Assembly (NCBI RefSeq): GCF_020423045.1
Contig: NZ_CP081943.1
Location: forward strand, 5,146,001-5,210,000
Direction: 5' to 3'
DNA from: Pseudomonas sp. MM213
Lineage (GTDB): Bacteria; Pseudomonadota; Gammaproteobacteria; Pseudomonadales; Pseudomonadaceae
DNA: 64,000 bases
Shown: in pieces, positions 22,372-31,845 of the stretch
Layout of the letters: the number at the start of each line of letters is the position of its first letter
Numbering within the stretch: position 1 is the stretch's first letter
Made by a program: the position numbers and the translations under genes
The notes under the pieces: model-generated
Database searches by the model: none
Seen by the model: only the letters and a program-made list of their open reading frames with translations
What the model was told of the DNA's origin: nothing

Positions 22372-25017
22372 TCAGCAGTCCAGTGGGTTGCGTTTTTCCG
22401 GGTTGATACCGAACTTGGCGATGGCTTCAGCCACCACTTTAGGTTCGATGTCACCACGGTCAGCCAATGCTTCCAGGGCTGCCAACACCACGAAATGACG
22501 ATCGACTTCGAAGAAGTGACGCAGCTTTTTGCGGCTGTCACTGCGGCCGAAACCGTCGGTGCCCAGGACTTTGAATTCCTTGGACGGGACCCACTGACGA
22601 ATTTGCTCAGCGAACAGCTTCATGTAGTCGGTAGACGCGATGACCGGACCTTGACGGCCGTTCAGGCACTCTTCGACGTAGCTCAGTTTAGGCTTCTGGC
22701 CAGGGTGCAGACGGTTGGTGCGCTCGACGGCCAGGCCATCGCGACGCAGTTCGTTGAAGCTGGTAACGCTCCACACGTCGGCGCCAACGTTGAACTGCTC
22801 ACGCAGGATCTTCGCCGCTTCACGGACTTCACGCAGGATGGTGCCGGAGCCCATCAGCTGAACGTGGTGCGCCGCTTCGCGGGTGTCTTCTTCGAGCAGG
22901 TACATGCCCTTGATGATGCCTTCCTCGACACCGGCCGGCATGGCTGGCTGCTGGTAGGACTCGTTCATCACGGTGATGTAGTAGAAAACGTCCTGCTGCT
23001 CTTCGGTCATCTTCTTCATGCCGTCCTGAATGATCACCGCCAGCTCGTAGCCGTAGGTTGGATCATAGGTGCGGCAGTTCGGGATGGTGGCAGCCAGGAT
23101 GTGGCTGTGACCGTCTTCGTGTTGCAGGCCTTCGCCGTTCAGCGTGGTCCGGCCGGCGGTGCCGCCGATCAGGAAGCCACGGGTACGGCTGTCGCCGGCA
23201 GCCCAGGCCAGGTCGCCGATACGCTGGAAGCCGAACATCGAGTAGAAGATGTAGAACGGCAGCATTGGCTGGTTGTGGCTGGAGTACGAAGTACCGGCAG
23301 CGATGAAGGAGCTCATGGCGCCCGCTTCGTTGATGCCTTCTTCGAGGATCTGGCCCTTTTTGTCTTCCTTGTAGAACATCACCTGGTCTTTATCGACTGG
23401 CTCGTAGAGCTGGCCGACGGAGGAGTAGATGCCCAACTGACGGAACATGCCTTCCATACCGAAGGTACGGGCTTCGTCCGGGATGATCGGAACGATGCGC
23501 GGGCCGATTTCCTTGTCCTTGACCAGCTGCGCGAGGATCCGCACGAAGGCCATGGTGGTGGAAATTTCACGGTCGCCCGAGCCGTCGAGGATCGCCTTGA
23601 GCGTATCCAGCGATGGCGTCGGTACGCTGAAGCTCTGCGCGCGGCGCTGTGGCACGAAGCCGCCCAGTGCAGTACGGCGCTCGCTCAGGTAGCGGGCTTC
23701 GGCGCTGTTTGGCTCTGGCTTGAAGAACGGCAGGTTTTCCAGCTCGTCGTCTTTGACCGGGATGTCGAAACGATCACGGAACAACTTCAGGCTGTCGACG
23801 TCGACTTTCTTGGTGTTGTGCGCAGTGTTTTTCGCTTCGCCGGCACCGGTGCCATAACCTTTGATGGTCTTGGCCAGGATGACGGTCGGTTGTTCTTTGT
23901 GGTTGACCGCTTCGTGGTACGCCGCGTAGACCTTGTACGGGTCGTGGCCGCCACGGTTGAGTTTCCAGATCTCGTCGTCGGACAGGTCTGCAACCATCGC
24001 CTTGAGTTCTGGCGTGTTGAAGAAGTGTTCACGCACGAACGCGCCGTCTTTGGCTTTGTAGTTCTGGTACTCGCCGTCGATGACTTCGTCCATGCGACGT
24101 TGCAGGATACCGTCGACGTCTTTGGCCAGCAGTGGGTCCCAGAAACGGCCCCAGATGACTTTGGTCACATTCCACTGAGCACCGCGGAACACACCTTCGA
24201 GTTCCTGGATGATCTTGCCGTTGCCGCGAACCGGGCCGTCGAGGCGCTGCAGGTTGCAGTTGATGACGAAGATCAGGTTGTCGAGCTTCTCGCGGCCAGC
24301 CAGCGAGATCGCGCCCAGGGATTCCGGCTCGTCGCACTCGCCGTCGCCCAGGAAGCACCAGACTTTCTGCTTGCCTTCCGGAATGAAGCCACGGGCTTCC
24401 AGGTACTTCATGAAGCGCGCCTGGTAGATCGCCTGGATCGGGCCCAGACCCATGGATACAGTCGGGAACTGCCAGAAATCAGGCATCAGCCAAGGGTGCG
24501 GGTAGGACGACAGGCCCTGACCGTCCACTTCCTGGCGGAAGTTGTTCATCTGGTCTTCGGTGATGCGGCCTTCCATGAACGCACGGGCGTAAACGCCTGG
24601 CGAGGTGTGGCCCTGGAAGTAGATCAGGTCGCCGCCGTGTTCGTCGGTCGGGGCCTGGAAGAAATAGTTGAAGCCGATGTCGTACAGGGTTGCGCTGGAA
24701 GCGAAGCTGGAGATGTGACCGCCCAGGTCAGAATCTTTCAGGTTCGTGCGCATCACCATGGCCATCGCGTTCCAGCGTACCAGCGAGCGAATGCGGCGTT
24801 CCATGAACAGGTCGCCAGGCATGCGTGCTTCGTGGGTAACGGGAATGGTGTTGCGGTATGGCGTGGTGATGGCGTAAGGCAATTGCGAACCGCTGCGGGT
24901 TGCGAGTTCGCCCATACGGGTCATCAGATAGTGAGCACGGTCTTCGCCTTCTTTGTCGAGAACCGATTCCAGGGCGTCCAGCCATTCCTGGGTTTCGACG
25001 GGATCGAGGTCTTGCAT
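22372..25017 (-). CDS. aceE: Pyruvate dehydrogenase E1 component, homodimeric type
   Basis: This is the 881-residue thiamine diphosphate enzyme that decarboxylates pyruvate and acetylates the lipoyl arms of E2. I start it at MQDLDPVETQEW (complement of 25015-25017) because GGAG precedes it by seven bases and the length matches the family; the frame is open 44 codons further. The ThDP/Mg motif reads GDGECDEPES and then NCNLQRLDGPV. EDGHSHILAATIPNCRTYDP and GADVWSVTSFNELRRDG are typical of the bacterial homodimeric E1. The region upstream carries two palindromes that may bind a GntR-type regulator. glnE diverges from it. Confidence 0.97.
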   Translation of the reverse strand: MQDLDPVETQEWLDALESVLDKEGEDRAHYLMTRMGELATRSGSQLPYAITTPYRNTIPVTHEARMPGDLFMERRIRSLVRWNAMAMVMRTNLKDSDLGGHISSFASSATLYDIGFNYFFQAPTDEHGGDLIYFQGHTSPGVYARAFMEGRITEDQMNNFRQEVDGQGLSSYPHPWLMPDFWQFPTVSMGLGPIQAIYQARFMKYLEARGFIPEGKQKVWCFLGDGECDEPESLGAISLAGREKLDNLIFVINCNLQRLDGPVRGNGKIIQELEGVFRGAQWNVTKVIWGRFWDPLLAKDVDGILQRRMDEVIDGEYQNYKAKDGAFVREHFFNTPELKAMVADLSDDEIWKLNRGGHDPYKVYAAYHEAVNHKEQPTVILAKTIKGYGTGAGEAKNTAHNTKKVDVDSLKLFRDRFDIPVKDDELENLPFFKPEPNSAEARYLSERRTALGGFVPQRRAQSFSVPTPSLDTLKAILDGSGDREISTTMAFVRILAQLVKDKEIGPRIVPIIPDEARTFGMEGMFRQLGIYSSVGQLYEPVDKDQVMFYKEDKKGQILEEGINEAGAMSSFIAAGTSYSSHNQPMLPFYIFYSMFGFQRIGDLAWAAGDSRTRGFLIGGTAGRTTLNGEGLQHEDGHSHILAATIPNCRTYDPTYGYELAVIIQDGMKKMTEEQQDVFYYITVMNESYQQPAMPAGVEEGIIKGMYLLEEDTREAAHHVQLMGSGTILREVREAAKILREQFNVGADVWSVTSFNELRRDGLAVERTNRLHPGQKPKLSYVEECLNGRQGPVIASTDYMKLFAEQIRQWVPSKEFKVLGTDGFGRSDSRKKLRHFFEVDRHFVVLAALEALADRGDIEPKVVAEAIAKFGINPEKRNPLDC

Positions 25018-25128
25018 GGCTTGCTCCAGGGCGGAAAGGCTTCCAGAATCGGTTGCCTGAGTTTGCGACTGGCCTTGTGGGCAGACGATATAAATTCTTG
25101 GATTGCCGAGAGGTAGGATTCGGCGGCG

Positions 25129-25195
25129 TGTAGTTTTACTACAAATCATCGGGCATTTCAGCTATTCGAATGTATATACGAGTAGTAAAACTACA
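25129..25195. promoter_or_regulatory. Two palindromic operator-like sites upstream of aceE
   Basis: Site 1 is TGTAGTTTTACTACA (25129-25143) and site 2 is AGTAGTAAAACTACA (25181-25195). Each is a near-perfect palindrome with a TGTAGT/ACTACA half-site and a 3-bp centre. Their centres are 52 bp apart, about five DNA turns, so bound dimers would lie on the same face. GntR-family operators have this GT..AC shape, and PdhR-like regulators control pyruvate dehydrogenase genes in other bacteria. The regulator itself is not in the window. The rest of the 25018-25401 gap holds no visible gene. Confidence 0.6.
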
Positions 25196-25401
25196 GATGA
25201 GCGGCTTGTGGCCTCCGGCTACGTTGTGAGAATAATCGTTAAGGTTGGTCTTTTGCCAACCGAAAAAGGTGAAAGCTTGATGCTGCCTGCCAAAAATAAA
25301 GAAATTTCAGCTATTTCTAACCTTTGTTCGACAGTCGATCAGGTAGTGCAATTTGAAAATTCACTACATGCAGCCTCCTACACGCCGATCAAGGATAGAC
25401 C

Positions 25402-28341
25402 ATGAGCCTCCCTACGCTTGCTGAACTGCCCGGCATTCTCCTGCCGTTTGTCACCCGCGCCGAGCAGTCGTTCCGTGCGGCCGTCGAGGCTCTTGATGAT
25501 GATCATGGCCTGTCCGCCTGGACGCCTGAGCGCTGGGCGCAATTCGCCCGCGTCACCGCCGCCAGCGACTTCGTGATTGAACAGAGCGTACGTGACCCTT
25601 TGATGTTGCTGGCGCTGGTGCAGTCCGGTGAGCTGGACCGTGGCTTTGCTCCCGGCGAACTGTGCGCGCAGATTGCGGCAGCGGTGAACGCGGCTGAAAC
25701 CGAAGACGAGCTCGGTCGTGCCCTGCGTCGCCAGCGCACCCGTCATCAAGTGCGGATCATCTGGCGCGACCTGACCCGTCAGGCCGATCTGGTCCAGACC
25801 TGCCGCGACCTCTCGGACATGGCCGATGCGAGCATCGATCAGGCCTATCAGTGGTTGTACTCGCGGCATTGCCAGCAGTTTGGCGTGCCCACCGGCCGAC
25901 GCAGTGGCGAGCCGCAGCAGATGGTCATTCTCGGCATGGGCAAGCTTGGCGCGGTCGAGTTGAACCTGTCGTCGGACATCGACCTGATCTTCGCCTACCC
26001 CGAAGGCGGCGAAACCGTCGGCGTGAAACGCTCGCTGGATAATCAGGAATTCTTCATCCGCCTCGGTCAGCGCGTGATCAAGGCGCTGGACCCGATGACC
26101 GTCGACGGCTTTGTGTTCCGCGTCGACATGCGCCTGCGCCCTTACGGTTCGTCGGGTGCGCTGGTGTTGAGCTTCAACGCGCTGGAGCAGTATTACCAGG
26201 ATCAGGGCCGAGACTGGGAACGCTACGCGATGATCAAGTCGCGGGTGGTGGCCGGCGACCAAGTGGCCGGCGCGCAGCTGCAAGACATGCTGCGCCCCTT
26301 CGTTTACCGGCGTTACCTGGACTTCTCCGCCATCGAAGCGCTGCGCACGATGAAGCAGCTGATTCAGCAGGAAGTCCGGCGCAAAGGCATGGCCGACAAT
26401 ATCAAGCTCGGCTCCGGCGGCATCCGCGAAGTCGAGTTTATCGCCCAGGCGTTCCAGCTGATCCACGGTGGCCGCGACCTGAGCCTGCAACAACGTCCTC
26501 TATTAAAAGTACTGAGCACGCTGGAAGGTCAGGGTTACTTGCCGCCGGCGGTGGTCAGCGAGCTGCGCGAAGGCTACGAATTCCTGCGTTACACCGAGCA
26601 CGCGATCCAGGCGATTGCCGACCGCCAGACGCAGATGTTGCCGGACGGGGCGCAGGACCAGGCGCGCATTGCCTTTATGTTGGGCTTCGCCGATTGGGAC
26701 GCCTTCCATGAGCAGCTGATGTATTGGCGCGGTCGCGTGGCCTGGCACTTTGGCCAGGTGATCGCCGACCCTGATGAAGAGGAAGGCACCGAAAGCGAAG
26801 TGGTGGTCGGCGGTGAATGGCTACCATTGTGGGAGGAGGCGCAGGACGAAGAGGCCGCTTGTCGCCAATTGGAGGAGGGCGGTTTCGTCGATGCCACCAA
26901 AGCGCTGAAGGCCTTGGCCAGCCTGCGCAGCAGCCCGCAATTGCGCGCGATGCAGCGTCTGGGTCGCGAACGCCTTGATGCGTTCATTCCACGGTTGCTG
27001 GCTCAGGCGGTCGAGCACGCCAACCCGGATCTGGTGCTGGAGCGTGTGCTGCCACTGGTCGAAGCGGTGGCCCGACGCTCCGCGTACCTGGTGCTGCTGA
27101 CTGAAAACCCCGGCGCGCTGCGACGTTTGCTGACCTTGTGCGCCGCGAGCCCGTGGATCGCTGAACAGATCACGCGCTTCCCGCTGCTGCTCGACGAATT
27201 GCTCAACGAAGGCCGGTTGTTCAAACCGCCCTTGGCGCCGGAACTGGCCGCCGAGTTGCGCGAACGCCTGACACGAATCCCCGAGGATGACCTCGAACAA
27301 CAAATGGAAGCCCTGCGCCATTTCAAACTGGCGCACCGTTTGCGCGTCGCCGCGTCGGAAATCGCCGGCAGCCTGCCGCTGATGAAAGTCAGCGATTACC
27401 TGACCTGGCTCGCTGAAGCGATCCTCGAACAAGTGCTGGCCCTGGCCTGGCGCCAGACCGTGGCCAAGTACGGCACGCCGCAGCGCACCGATGGCACCTT
27501 GTGCGATCCCGGCTTCATCATTGTCGGTTACGGGAAAGTCGGCGGGCTGGAACTCGGGCATGGTTCGGACCTGGACCTGGTGTTCATTCATGATGGCGAT
27601 CCGCAGGCAGAAACCGACGGGCCGAAACCGATCGACGGCGCGCAATTTTTCACCCGGCTGGGGCAGCGGATCATTCACTTGCTCACCGCCCAGACCAACT
27701 CCGGTCAGCTGTATGAGGTGGACATGCGCCTGCGACCATCCGGTGCTTCGGGCCTGCTGGTGAGTTCGCTCGGGGCGTTTGCCCGTTATCAGGAAAACGA
27801 AGCCTGGACCTGGGAACATCAGGCGCTGGTACGGGCGCGGGTGCTGGTGGGCAGTCAGGATGTCGGCCAGGCGTTCGAGAAGGTTCGTGCGGCGATATTG
27901 GGCAAAGTTCGGGATTTACCGACCTTGCGTCAGGAGGTCAGCGAGATGCGCGCGAAGATGCGCGATAACCTTGGCAGCAAGAGCACCGCGGCCGGCACCG
28001 GGGCGAATGCCTTCGAAGCCACGGCGCCGTTCGATCTCAAGCAGGACGCGGGAGGTATCGTCGATATTGAATTTATGGTGCAATACGCGGCTCTGGCGTG
28101 GTCCGAAACACACCCGCCATTGCTGCGCTGGACCGACAATATCCGCATTCTGGAAGAGCTGGAACACGAAGGGCTGATGCCCGCCGAAGACGCCAGCCTG
28201 TTGCGCGAGGCCTATAAAGCCTACCGCTCCGCCGCGCACCGGCAGGCCTTGCAGAAGGACGCCGGGGTGATACCGGGCGACCAGTTCGCGGACGAGCGGC
28301 GGCAGGTGTTGCGGATCTGGCGCGAGCTGGGACTAAGCTGA
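25402..28341 (+). CDS. glnE: Glutamine synthetase adenylyltransferase/deadenylylase
   Basis: This is a 979-residue bifunctional enzyme that adds AMP to glutamine synthetase and removes it in response to PII and glutamine. Two nucleotidyltransferase domains are visible. The deadenylylase site in the N-terminal half reads GMGKLGAVELNLSSDIDLIF (near residue 180-193). The adenylylase site in the C-terminal half reads GYGKVGGLELGHGSDLDLVF (near residue 710-725). AAGGA precedes the ATG by six bases. Length is normal. It is divergent from aceE and followed by a REPIN. Confidence 0.97.
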   Translation: MSLPTLAELPGILLPFVTRAEQSFRAAVEALDDDHGLSAWTPERWAQFARVTAASDFVIEQSVRDPLMLLALVQSGELDRGFAPGELCAQIAAAVNAAETEDELGRALRRQRTRHQVRIIWRDLTRQADLVQTCRDLSDMADASIDQAYQWLYSRHCQQFGVPTGRRSGEPQQMVILGMGKLGAVELNLSSDIDLIFAYPEGGETVGVKRSLDNQEFFIRLGQRVIKALDPMTVDGFVFRVDMRLRPYGSSGALVLSFNALEQYYQDQGRDWERYAMIKSRVVAGDQVAGAQLQDMLRPFVYRRYLDFSAIEALRTMKQLIQQEVRRKGMADNIKLGSGGIREVEFIAQAFQLIHGGRDLSLQQRPLLKVLSTLEGQGYLPPAVVSELREGYEFLRYTEHAIQAIADRQTQMLPDGAQDQARIAFMLGFADWDAFHEQLMYWRGRVAWHFGQVIADPDEEEGTESEVVVGGEWLPLWEEAQDEEAACRQLEEGGFVDATKALKALASLRSSPQLRAMQRLGRERLDAFIPRLLAQAVEHANPDLVLERVLPLVEAVARRSAYLVLLTENPGALRRLLTLCAASPWIAEQITRFPLLLDELLNEGRLFKPPLAPELAAELRERLTRIPEDDLEQQMEALRHFKLAHRLRVAASEIAGSLPLMKVSDYLTWLAEAILEQVLALAWRQTVAKYGTPQRTDGTLCDPGFIIVGYGKVGGLELGHGSDLDLVFIHDGDPQAETDGPKPIDGAQFFTRLGQRIIHLLTAQTNSGQLYEVDMRLRPSGASGLLVSSLGAFARYQENEAWTWEHQALVRARVLVGSQDVGQAFEKVRAAILGKVRDLPTLRQEVSEMRAKMRDNLGSKSTAAGTGANAFEATAPFDLKQDAGGIVDIEFMVQYAALAWSETHPPLLRWTDNIRILEELEHEGLMPAEDASLLREAYKAYRSAAHRQALQKDAGVIPGDQFADERRQVLRIWRELGLS

Positions 28342-28370
28342 AACCGGACAGTGGCAGCACCGAATACCCC

Positions 28371-28461
28371 TGTAGGAGCAAGCTTGCTCGCGATGGCGGA
28401 GTGTCAGTCACCACCAATGCTGGATGTGATGGCCTCATCGCGAGCAAGCTTGCTCCTACAG
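28371..28461. repeat. REPIN and following hairpin between glnE and waaF
   Basis: This is an inverted pair of GTAGGAGCAAGCTTGCTCGC halves. A second short perfect hairpin, TGTGGGAG/CTCCCACA, follows at 28530-28549. AGTAGATCTGC occurs directly after both structures, so the second may be a decayed copy of the first. The 282-bp gap has no other content I can identify; the waaF promoter is probably in its last 70 bp. Confidence 0.85.
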
Positions 28462-28623
28462 TAGATCTGCGTTGTTTTGTAAATTGAGGCAGCTAAGCTG
28501 CACCGCACTGGATGTGCACCAATACCCAATGTGGGAGCAAACTCCCACAGTAGATCTGCAGTGTTTTGTAGAATTCTCGAGGCGGGGAGGCGTATGCCTC
28601 CCCGGTTCGTTTTTGGAAACCAC

Positions 28624-29658
28624 ATGAAAATTCTGATCGTTGGGCCCAGTTGGGTCGGTGACATGGTGATGGCGCAGACACTGTTTCAGTGTCTCAAGCA
28701 ACGCCACCCGCAATGCGAAATCGACGTGCTGGCCCCCGAGTGGAGCCGGCCGATTCTTGAGCGCATGCCCGAAGTTCGCCAGGCCTTGAGCTTTCCGCTC
28801 GGCCACGGCGCGCTGGAACTGGCGACGCGTCGGCGCATCGGCAAATCCCTGGCCGGCCAGTACGACCAGGCGATCCTGCTGCCCAACTCCCTGAAGTCGG
28901 CGCTGGTGCCGTTCTTCGCCGGTATCCCGAAACGCACCGGCTGGCGTGGCGAGTTCCGCTACGGCCTGCTCAATGACGTGCGCACGCTGGACAAAGAACG
29001 TTACCCGCTGATGATCGAGCGCTTCATGGCGCTGGCGTACGAGCCCGGCCTTGATCTGCCGAAACCGTATCCGCGCCCGAGCTTGCAGATCGATCCGGTC
29101 ACCCGTGAAGCGGCGCTGGCCAAATTCGGCTTGAGCCTCGACCGTCCGGTGTTGGCGCTATGCCCTGGTGCCGAGTTTGGCGAGTCCAAGCGCTGGCCGT
29201 CCGAGCATTACGCCCAGGTCGCCGAAGCGAAGATTCGCGAAGGCTGGCAAGTCTGGCTGTTCGGTTCGAAAAACGATCACGCCGTGGGCGAAGACATTCG
29301 CGCGCGGCTGATTCCCGGCCTGCGTGAAGAGTCGGTGAACCTCAGCGGCGGTACGTCCCTGGCCGAGGCTATCGACCTGATGTCCTGCGCGGACTCGGTG
29401 GTGTCCAACGATTCCGGCCTGATGCACGTCGCGGCGGCACTGAACCGCCCGTTGGTGGCGGTGTACGGTTCGACGTCGCCGGGCTTCACGCCACCGCTGG
29501 CCGAACATGTCGAGATCGTGCGCCTGGGCATCGAATGCAGCCCGTGCTTTGATCGCACGTGCCGCTTTGGTCATTACAACTGCCTGCGCCAGCTGATGCC
29601 GCAAGCGGTGAACGAAGCCTTGCAGCGGTTGCAGGGCACTGTGGTCGAGGTCAAATAG
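28624..29658 (+). CDS. waaF: ADP-heptose:LPS heptosyltransferase II
   Basis: This GT9 enzyme of 344 residues adds the second L-glycero-D-manno-heptose to the inner core of LPS at the cytoplasmic face of the inner membrane. The N-terminus MKILIVGPSWVGDMVMAQ is diagnostic, and I place the start there; the frame is open upstream without a matching protein. The ADP-heptose site near the C-terminus reads SNDSGLMHVAAALNRP and then YGSTSPGFTPP. It is first in the core operon, and the next gene begins two bases after its stop. Confidence 0.96.
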   Translation: MKILIVGPSWVGDMVMAQTLFQCLKQRHPQCEIDVLAPEWSRPILERMPEVRQALSFPLGHGALELATRRRIGKSLAGQYDQAILLPNSLKSALVPFFAGIPKRTGWRGEFRYGLLNDVRTLDKERYPLMIERFMALAYEPGLDLPKPYPRPSLQIDPVTREAALAKFGLSLDRPVLALCPGAEFGESKRWPSEHYAQVAEAKIREGWQVWLFGSKNDHAVGEDIRARLIPGLREESVNLSGGTSLAEAIDLMSCADSVVSNDSGLMHVAAALNRPLVAVYGSTSPGFTPPLAEHVEIVRLGIECSPCFDRTCRFGHYNCLRQLMPQAVNEALQRLQGTVVEVK

Positions 29659-29659
29659 T

Positions 29660-30721
29660 TTGCGGGTTCTGCTGATCAAGACTTCTTCGCTGGGCGACGT
29701 GATTCATGCGTTGCCGGCGTTGACCGACGCATCCCGGGCGATTCCCGGCATCACGTTCGACTGGGTGGTGGAAGAAGGTTTCGCCGAGATCCCGACCTGG
29801 CACCCGGCCGTGGGCAAGGTGATTCCGGTGGCGATCCGTCGCTGGCGCAAGAACATCTGGCAAACCATCAAGAGTGGCGAGTGGAAGCGCTTCAAGCAAA
29901 GCGTTCGCGCCACGAAATATGATCTGGTGATTGACGCGCAAGGCCTGTTGAAAAGCGCGTTGCTGACCCGCTACGTCAAGGCGCCGGTGGCGGGCCTGGA
30001 TAAAGGATCGGCGCGCGAGCCGATTGCTGCGCGTTTTTATGACCGACGCCTGGCGGTGGCCCGTGGTCAACACGCGGTGGAGCGAGTGCGTCAGCTGTTC
30101 GCCATCGCCCTGGGTTACGACTTGCCAAAAGGTCTGGGCGATTACGGTCTGAACGTCGAGCGCTTGGTGGAATTGCCGCGCAAGAATCCTTACGTGCTGT
30201 TCCTGCACGGCACCACCTGGGACACCAAGCACTGGCCTGAAGCCTATTGGCGCGAACTGGCCGAGCGCGTTGGCTATCTGGGCGTCGGCGTGAAGCTGGC
30301 GTGGGGCAATCCGGCCGAGAAGGCCCGGGCTGAACGCATCGCCAAAGACATGCGCCACGTCGAAGTACTGCCCAAGTTGAACCTGGCGGGCATCGGCAAA
30401 GTGCTGGCCGGTGCGCAAGCGTGCGTGGCGGTGGACACCGGTCTCGGTCACCTCGCGGCCGCACTCGATGTGCCAACGCTGTCGCTGTTCGGTCCGACCA
30501 ACCCTGGCCTGACCGGCGCGTATGGCAAGGCACAGATTCACATGGCCAGTGATTTCCCCTGCGCACCCTGCCTGCAAAAGAAATGCACCTATCAACCGAC
30601 GGCCGAAGATGCCCGCCGGTTTGACCTGAAACGCGAGTCGCCGCTGTGCTTCACGCGTTTGAATCCCGAGCGTGTCGCGACCCGACTGAGCACGTTGTTA
30701 CTGGCTGAGGAGCTGCGCTGA
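29660..30721 (+). CDS. waaC: ADP-heptose:LPS heptosyltransferase I
   Basis: This GT9 enzyme of 353 residues adds the first heptose to Kdo2-lipid A. It begins at a TTG codon (RVLLIKTSSLGDVIHALPAL), separated by one base from the waaF stop, so its translation probably depends on coupling. The substrate site reads VDTGLGHLAAALDVP and then FGPTNPGLTGAYG. A CAPCLQKKCTY cysteine cluster follows, similar to that in other Pseudomonas WaaC proteins. The stop shares one base with the waaG start. Confidence 0.96.
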   Translation: MRVLLIKTSSLGDVIHALPALTDASRAIPGITFDWVVEEGFAEIPTWHPAVGKVIPVAIRRWRKNIWQTIKSGEWKRFKQSVRATKYDLVIDAQGLLKSALLTRYVKAPVAGLDKGSAREPIAARFYDRRLAVARGQHAVERVRQLFAIALGYDLPKGLGDYGLNVERLVELPRKNPYVLFLHGTTWDTKHWPEAYWRELAERVGYLGVGVKLAWGNPAEKARAERIAKDMRHVEVLPKLNLAGIGKVLAGAQACVAVDTGLGHLAAALDVPTLSLFGPTNPGLTGAYGKAQIHMASDFPCAPCLQKKCTYQPTAEDARRFDLKRESPLCFTRLNPERVATRLSTLLLAEELR

Positions 30722-31845
30722 TGCAATTGGCATTCGTCTTGTACAAGTACTTTCCGTTCGGGGGCTTGCAGCGCGATTTCATGCGCATTGCCCTGGAATG
30801 TCAGCAGCGCGGTCATCAGATTCGTGTCTACACGCTGATCTGGGAAGGCGACATCCCGCCGGGTTTCGAAGTGCTGGTGGCGCCGGTCAAGGCGTTCTTC
30901 AATCATCGTCGCAACGAGAAACTCAGCGAGTGGATGGAGGCCGATCTGGCCAAGCGTCCGGTGGACCGTCTGATCGGTTTCAACAAAATGCCAGGCCTGG
31001 ACGTCTACTACGCCGCCGACGGCTGCTTCGAAGACAAGGCGCAGAACCTGCGCAACTCGCTGTACCGTCGTTGGGGCCGCTACCGGCACTTCGCCGAGTA
31101 CGAGCGCGCGGTGTTCGCCAAGGACGCCAAGACTGAAGTACTGATGATCTCCGAAGTCCAGCAACCACTGTTCATCAAACATTACGACACGCCGCTGGAA
31201 CGCTTCCATTTGTTGCCGCCGGGCATTTCTCAGGACCGTCGTGCGCCACCGAATGCGGCTGAGATTCGTGCCGGGTTCCGTCGTGAATTCAACCTGCAGG
31301 ACGACGAGTTGTTGCTGGTGCAGATCGGCTCCGGGTTCAAGACCAAGGGCGTGGATCGCAGCCTCAAGGCGCTGGCCGCATTGCCCGCTGACCTGAAGAA
31401 ACGCACCCGGCTGTTTGTAATTGGCCAGGATGACCCCAAGTTATTCCAGGTGCAGAGCGCCACCTTGGGGCTCGGCGACAACGTGACGTTCCTCAAGGGT
31501 CGTAGTGATATCCCGCGTTTTCTGCTGGGTGCTGACCTGTTGATCCACCCGGCGTACAACGAAAACACCGGGACCGTGTTGCTCGAAGCCCTGGTGGCCG
31601 GGTTGCCGGTACTGGTCAGCGCCGTGTGCGGTTACGCCCATTACATCGCCGAGGCCGACGCCGGCCTGGTGCTGGATGAACCCTTCGATCAGGCGCAACT
31701 GACGCAATACCTGACCCGCATGTTGAACGACGCTCAAGCACGGGCGGCCTGGAGCCGCAATGGTCTGGCTTTCGCCGAGACGGCCGACCTCTACAGCATG
31801 CCGCAACACGCGGCCGATGTGATTCTGGCGGAGCACGCTAAATGA
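30721..31845 (+). CDS. waaG: LPS core glycosyltransferase WaaG
   Basis: This is a GT4 glycosyltransferase of 374 residues. In this cluster WaaG adds the first hexose (glucose in enterics, GalN in P. aeruginosa) to heptose II. FPFGGLQRDF at the N-terminus forms part of the acceptor loop. GSGFKTKGVDRSLKAL and the nucleotide-sugar motif NENTGTVLLEALVAGLPV show the GT-B fold. It overlaps waaC by one base and waaP by four. The exact sugar donor in this strain cannot be read from the sequence. Confidence 0.95.
   Translation: MQLAFVLYKYFPFGGLQRDFMRIALECQQRGHQIRVYTLIWEGDIPPGFEVLVAPVKAFFNHRRNEKLSEWMEADLAKRPVDRLIGFNKMPGLDVYYAADGCFEDKAQNLRNSLYRRWGRYRHFAEYERAVFAKDAKTEVLMISEVQQPLFIKHYDTPLERFHLLPPGISQDRRAPPNAAEIRAGFRREFNLQDDELLLVQIGSGFKTKGVDRSLKALAALPADLKKRTRLFVIGQDDPKLFQVQSATLGLGDNVTFLKGRSDIPRFLLGADLLIHPAYNENTGTVLLEALVAGLPVLVSAVCGYAHYIAEADAGLVLDEPFDQAQLTQYLTRMLNDAQARAAWSRNGLAFAETADLYSMPQHAADVILAEHAK

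Noticed and set aside
20390..22498. A 702-codon open frame antisense to aceF
   Set aside because: It mirrors the Ala/Pro linkers and lipoyl repeats of aceF and has no independent support.
22495..25116. An 873-codon open frame antisense to aceE
   Set aside because: It is a shadow of codon bias in the real gene: no protein motifs, no ribosome binding site, and aceE on the other strand is certain.
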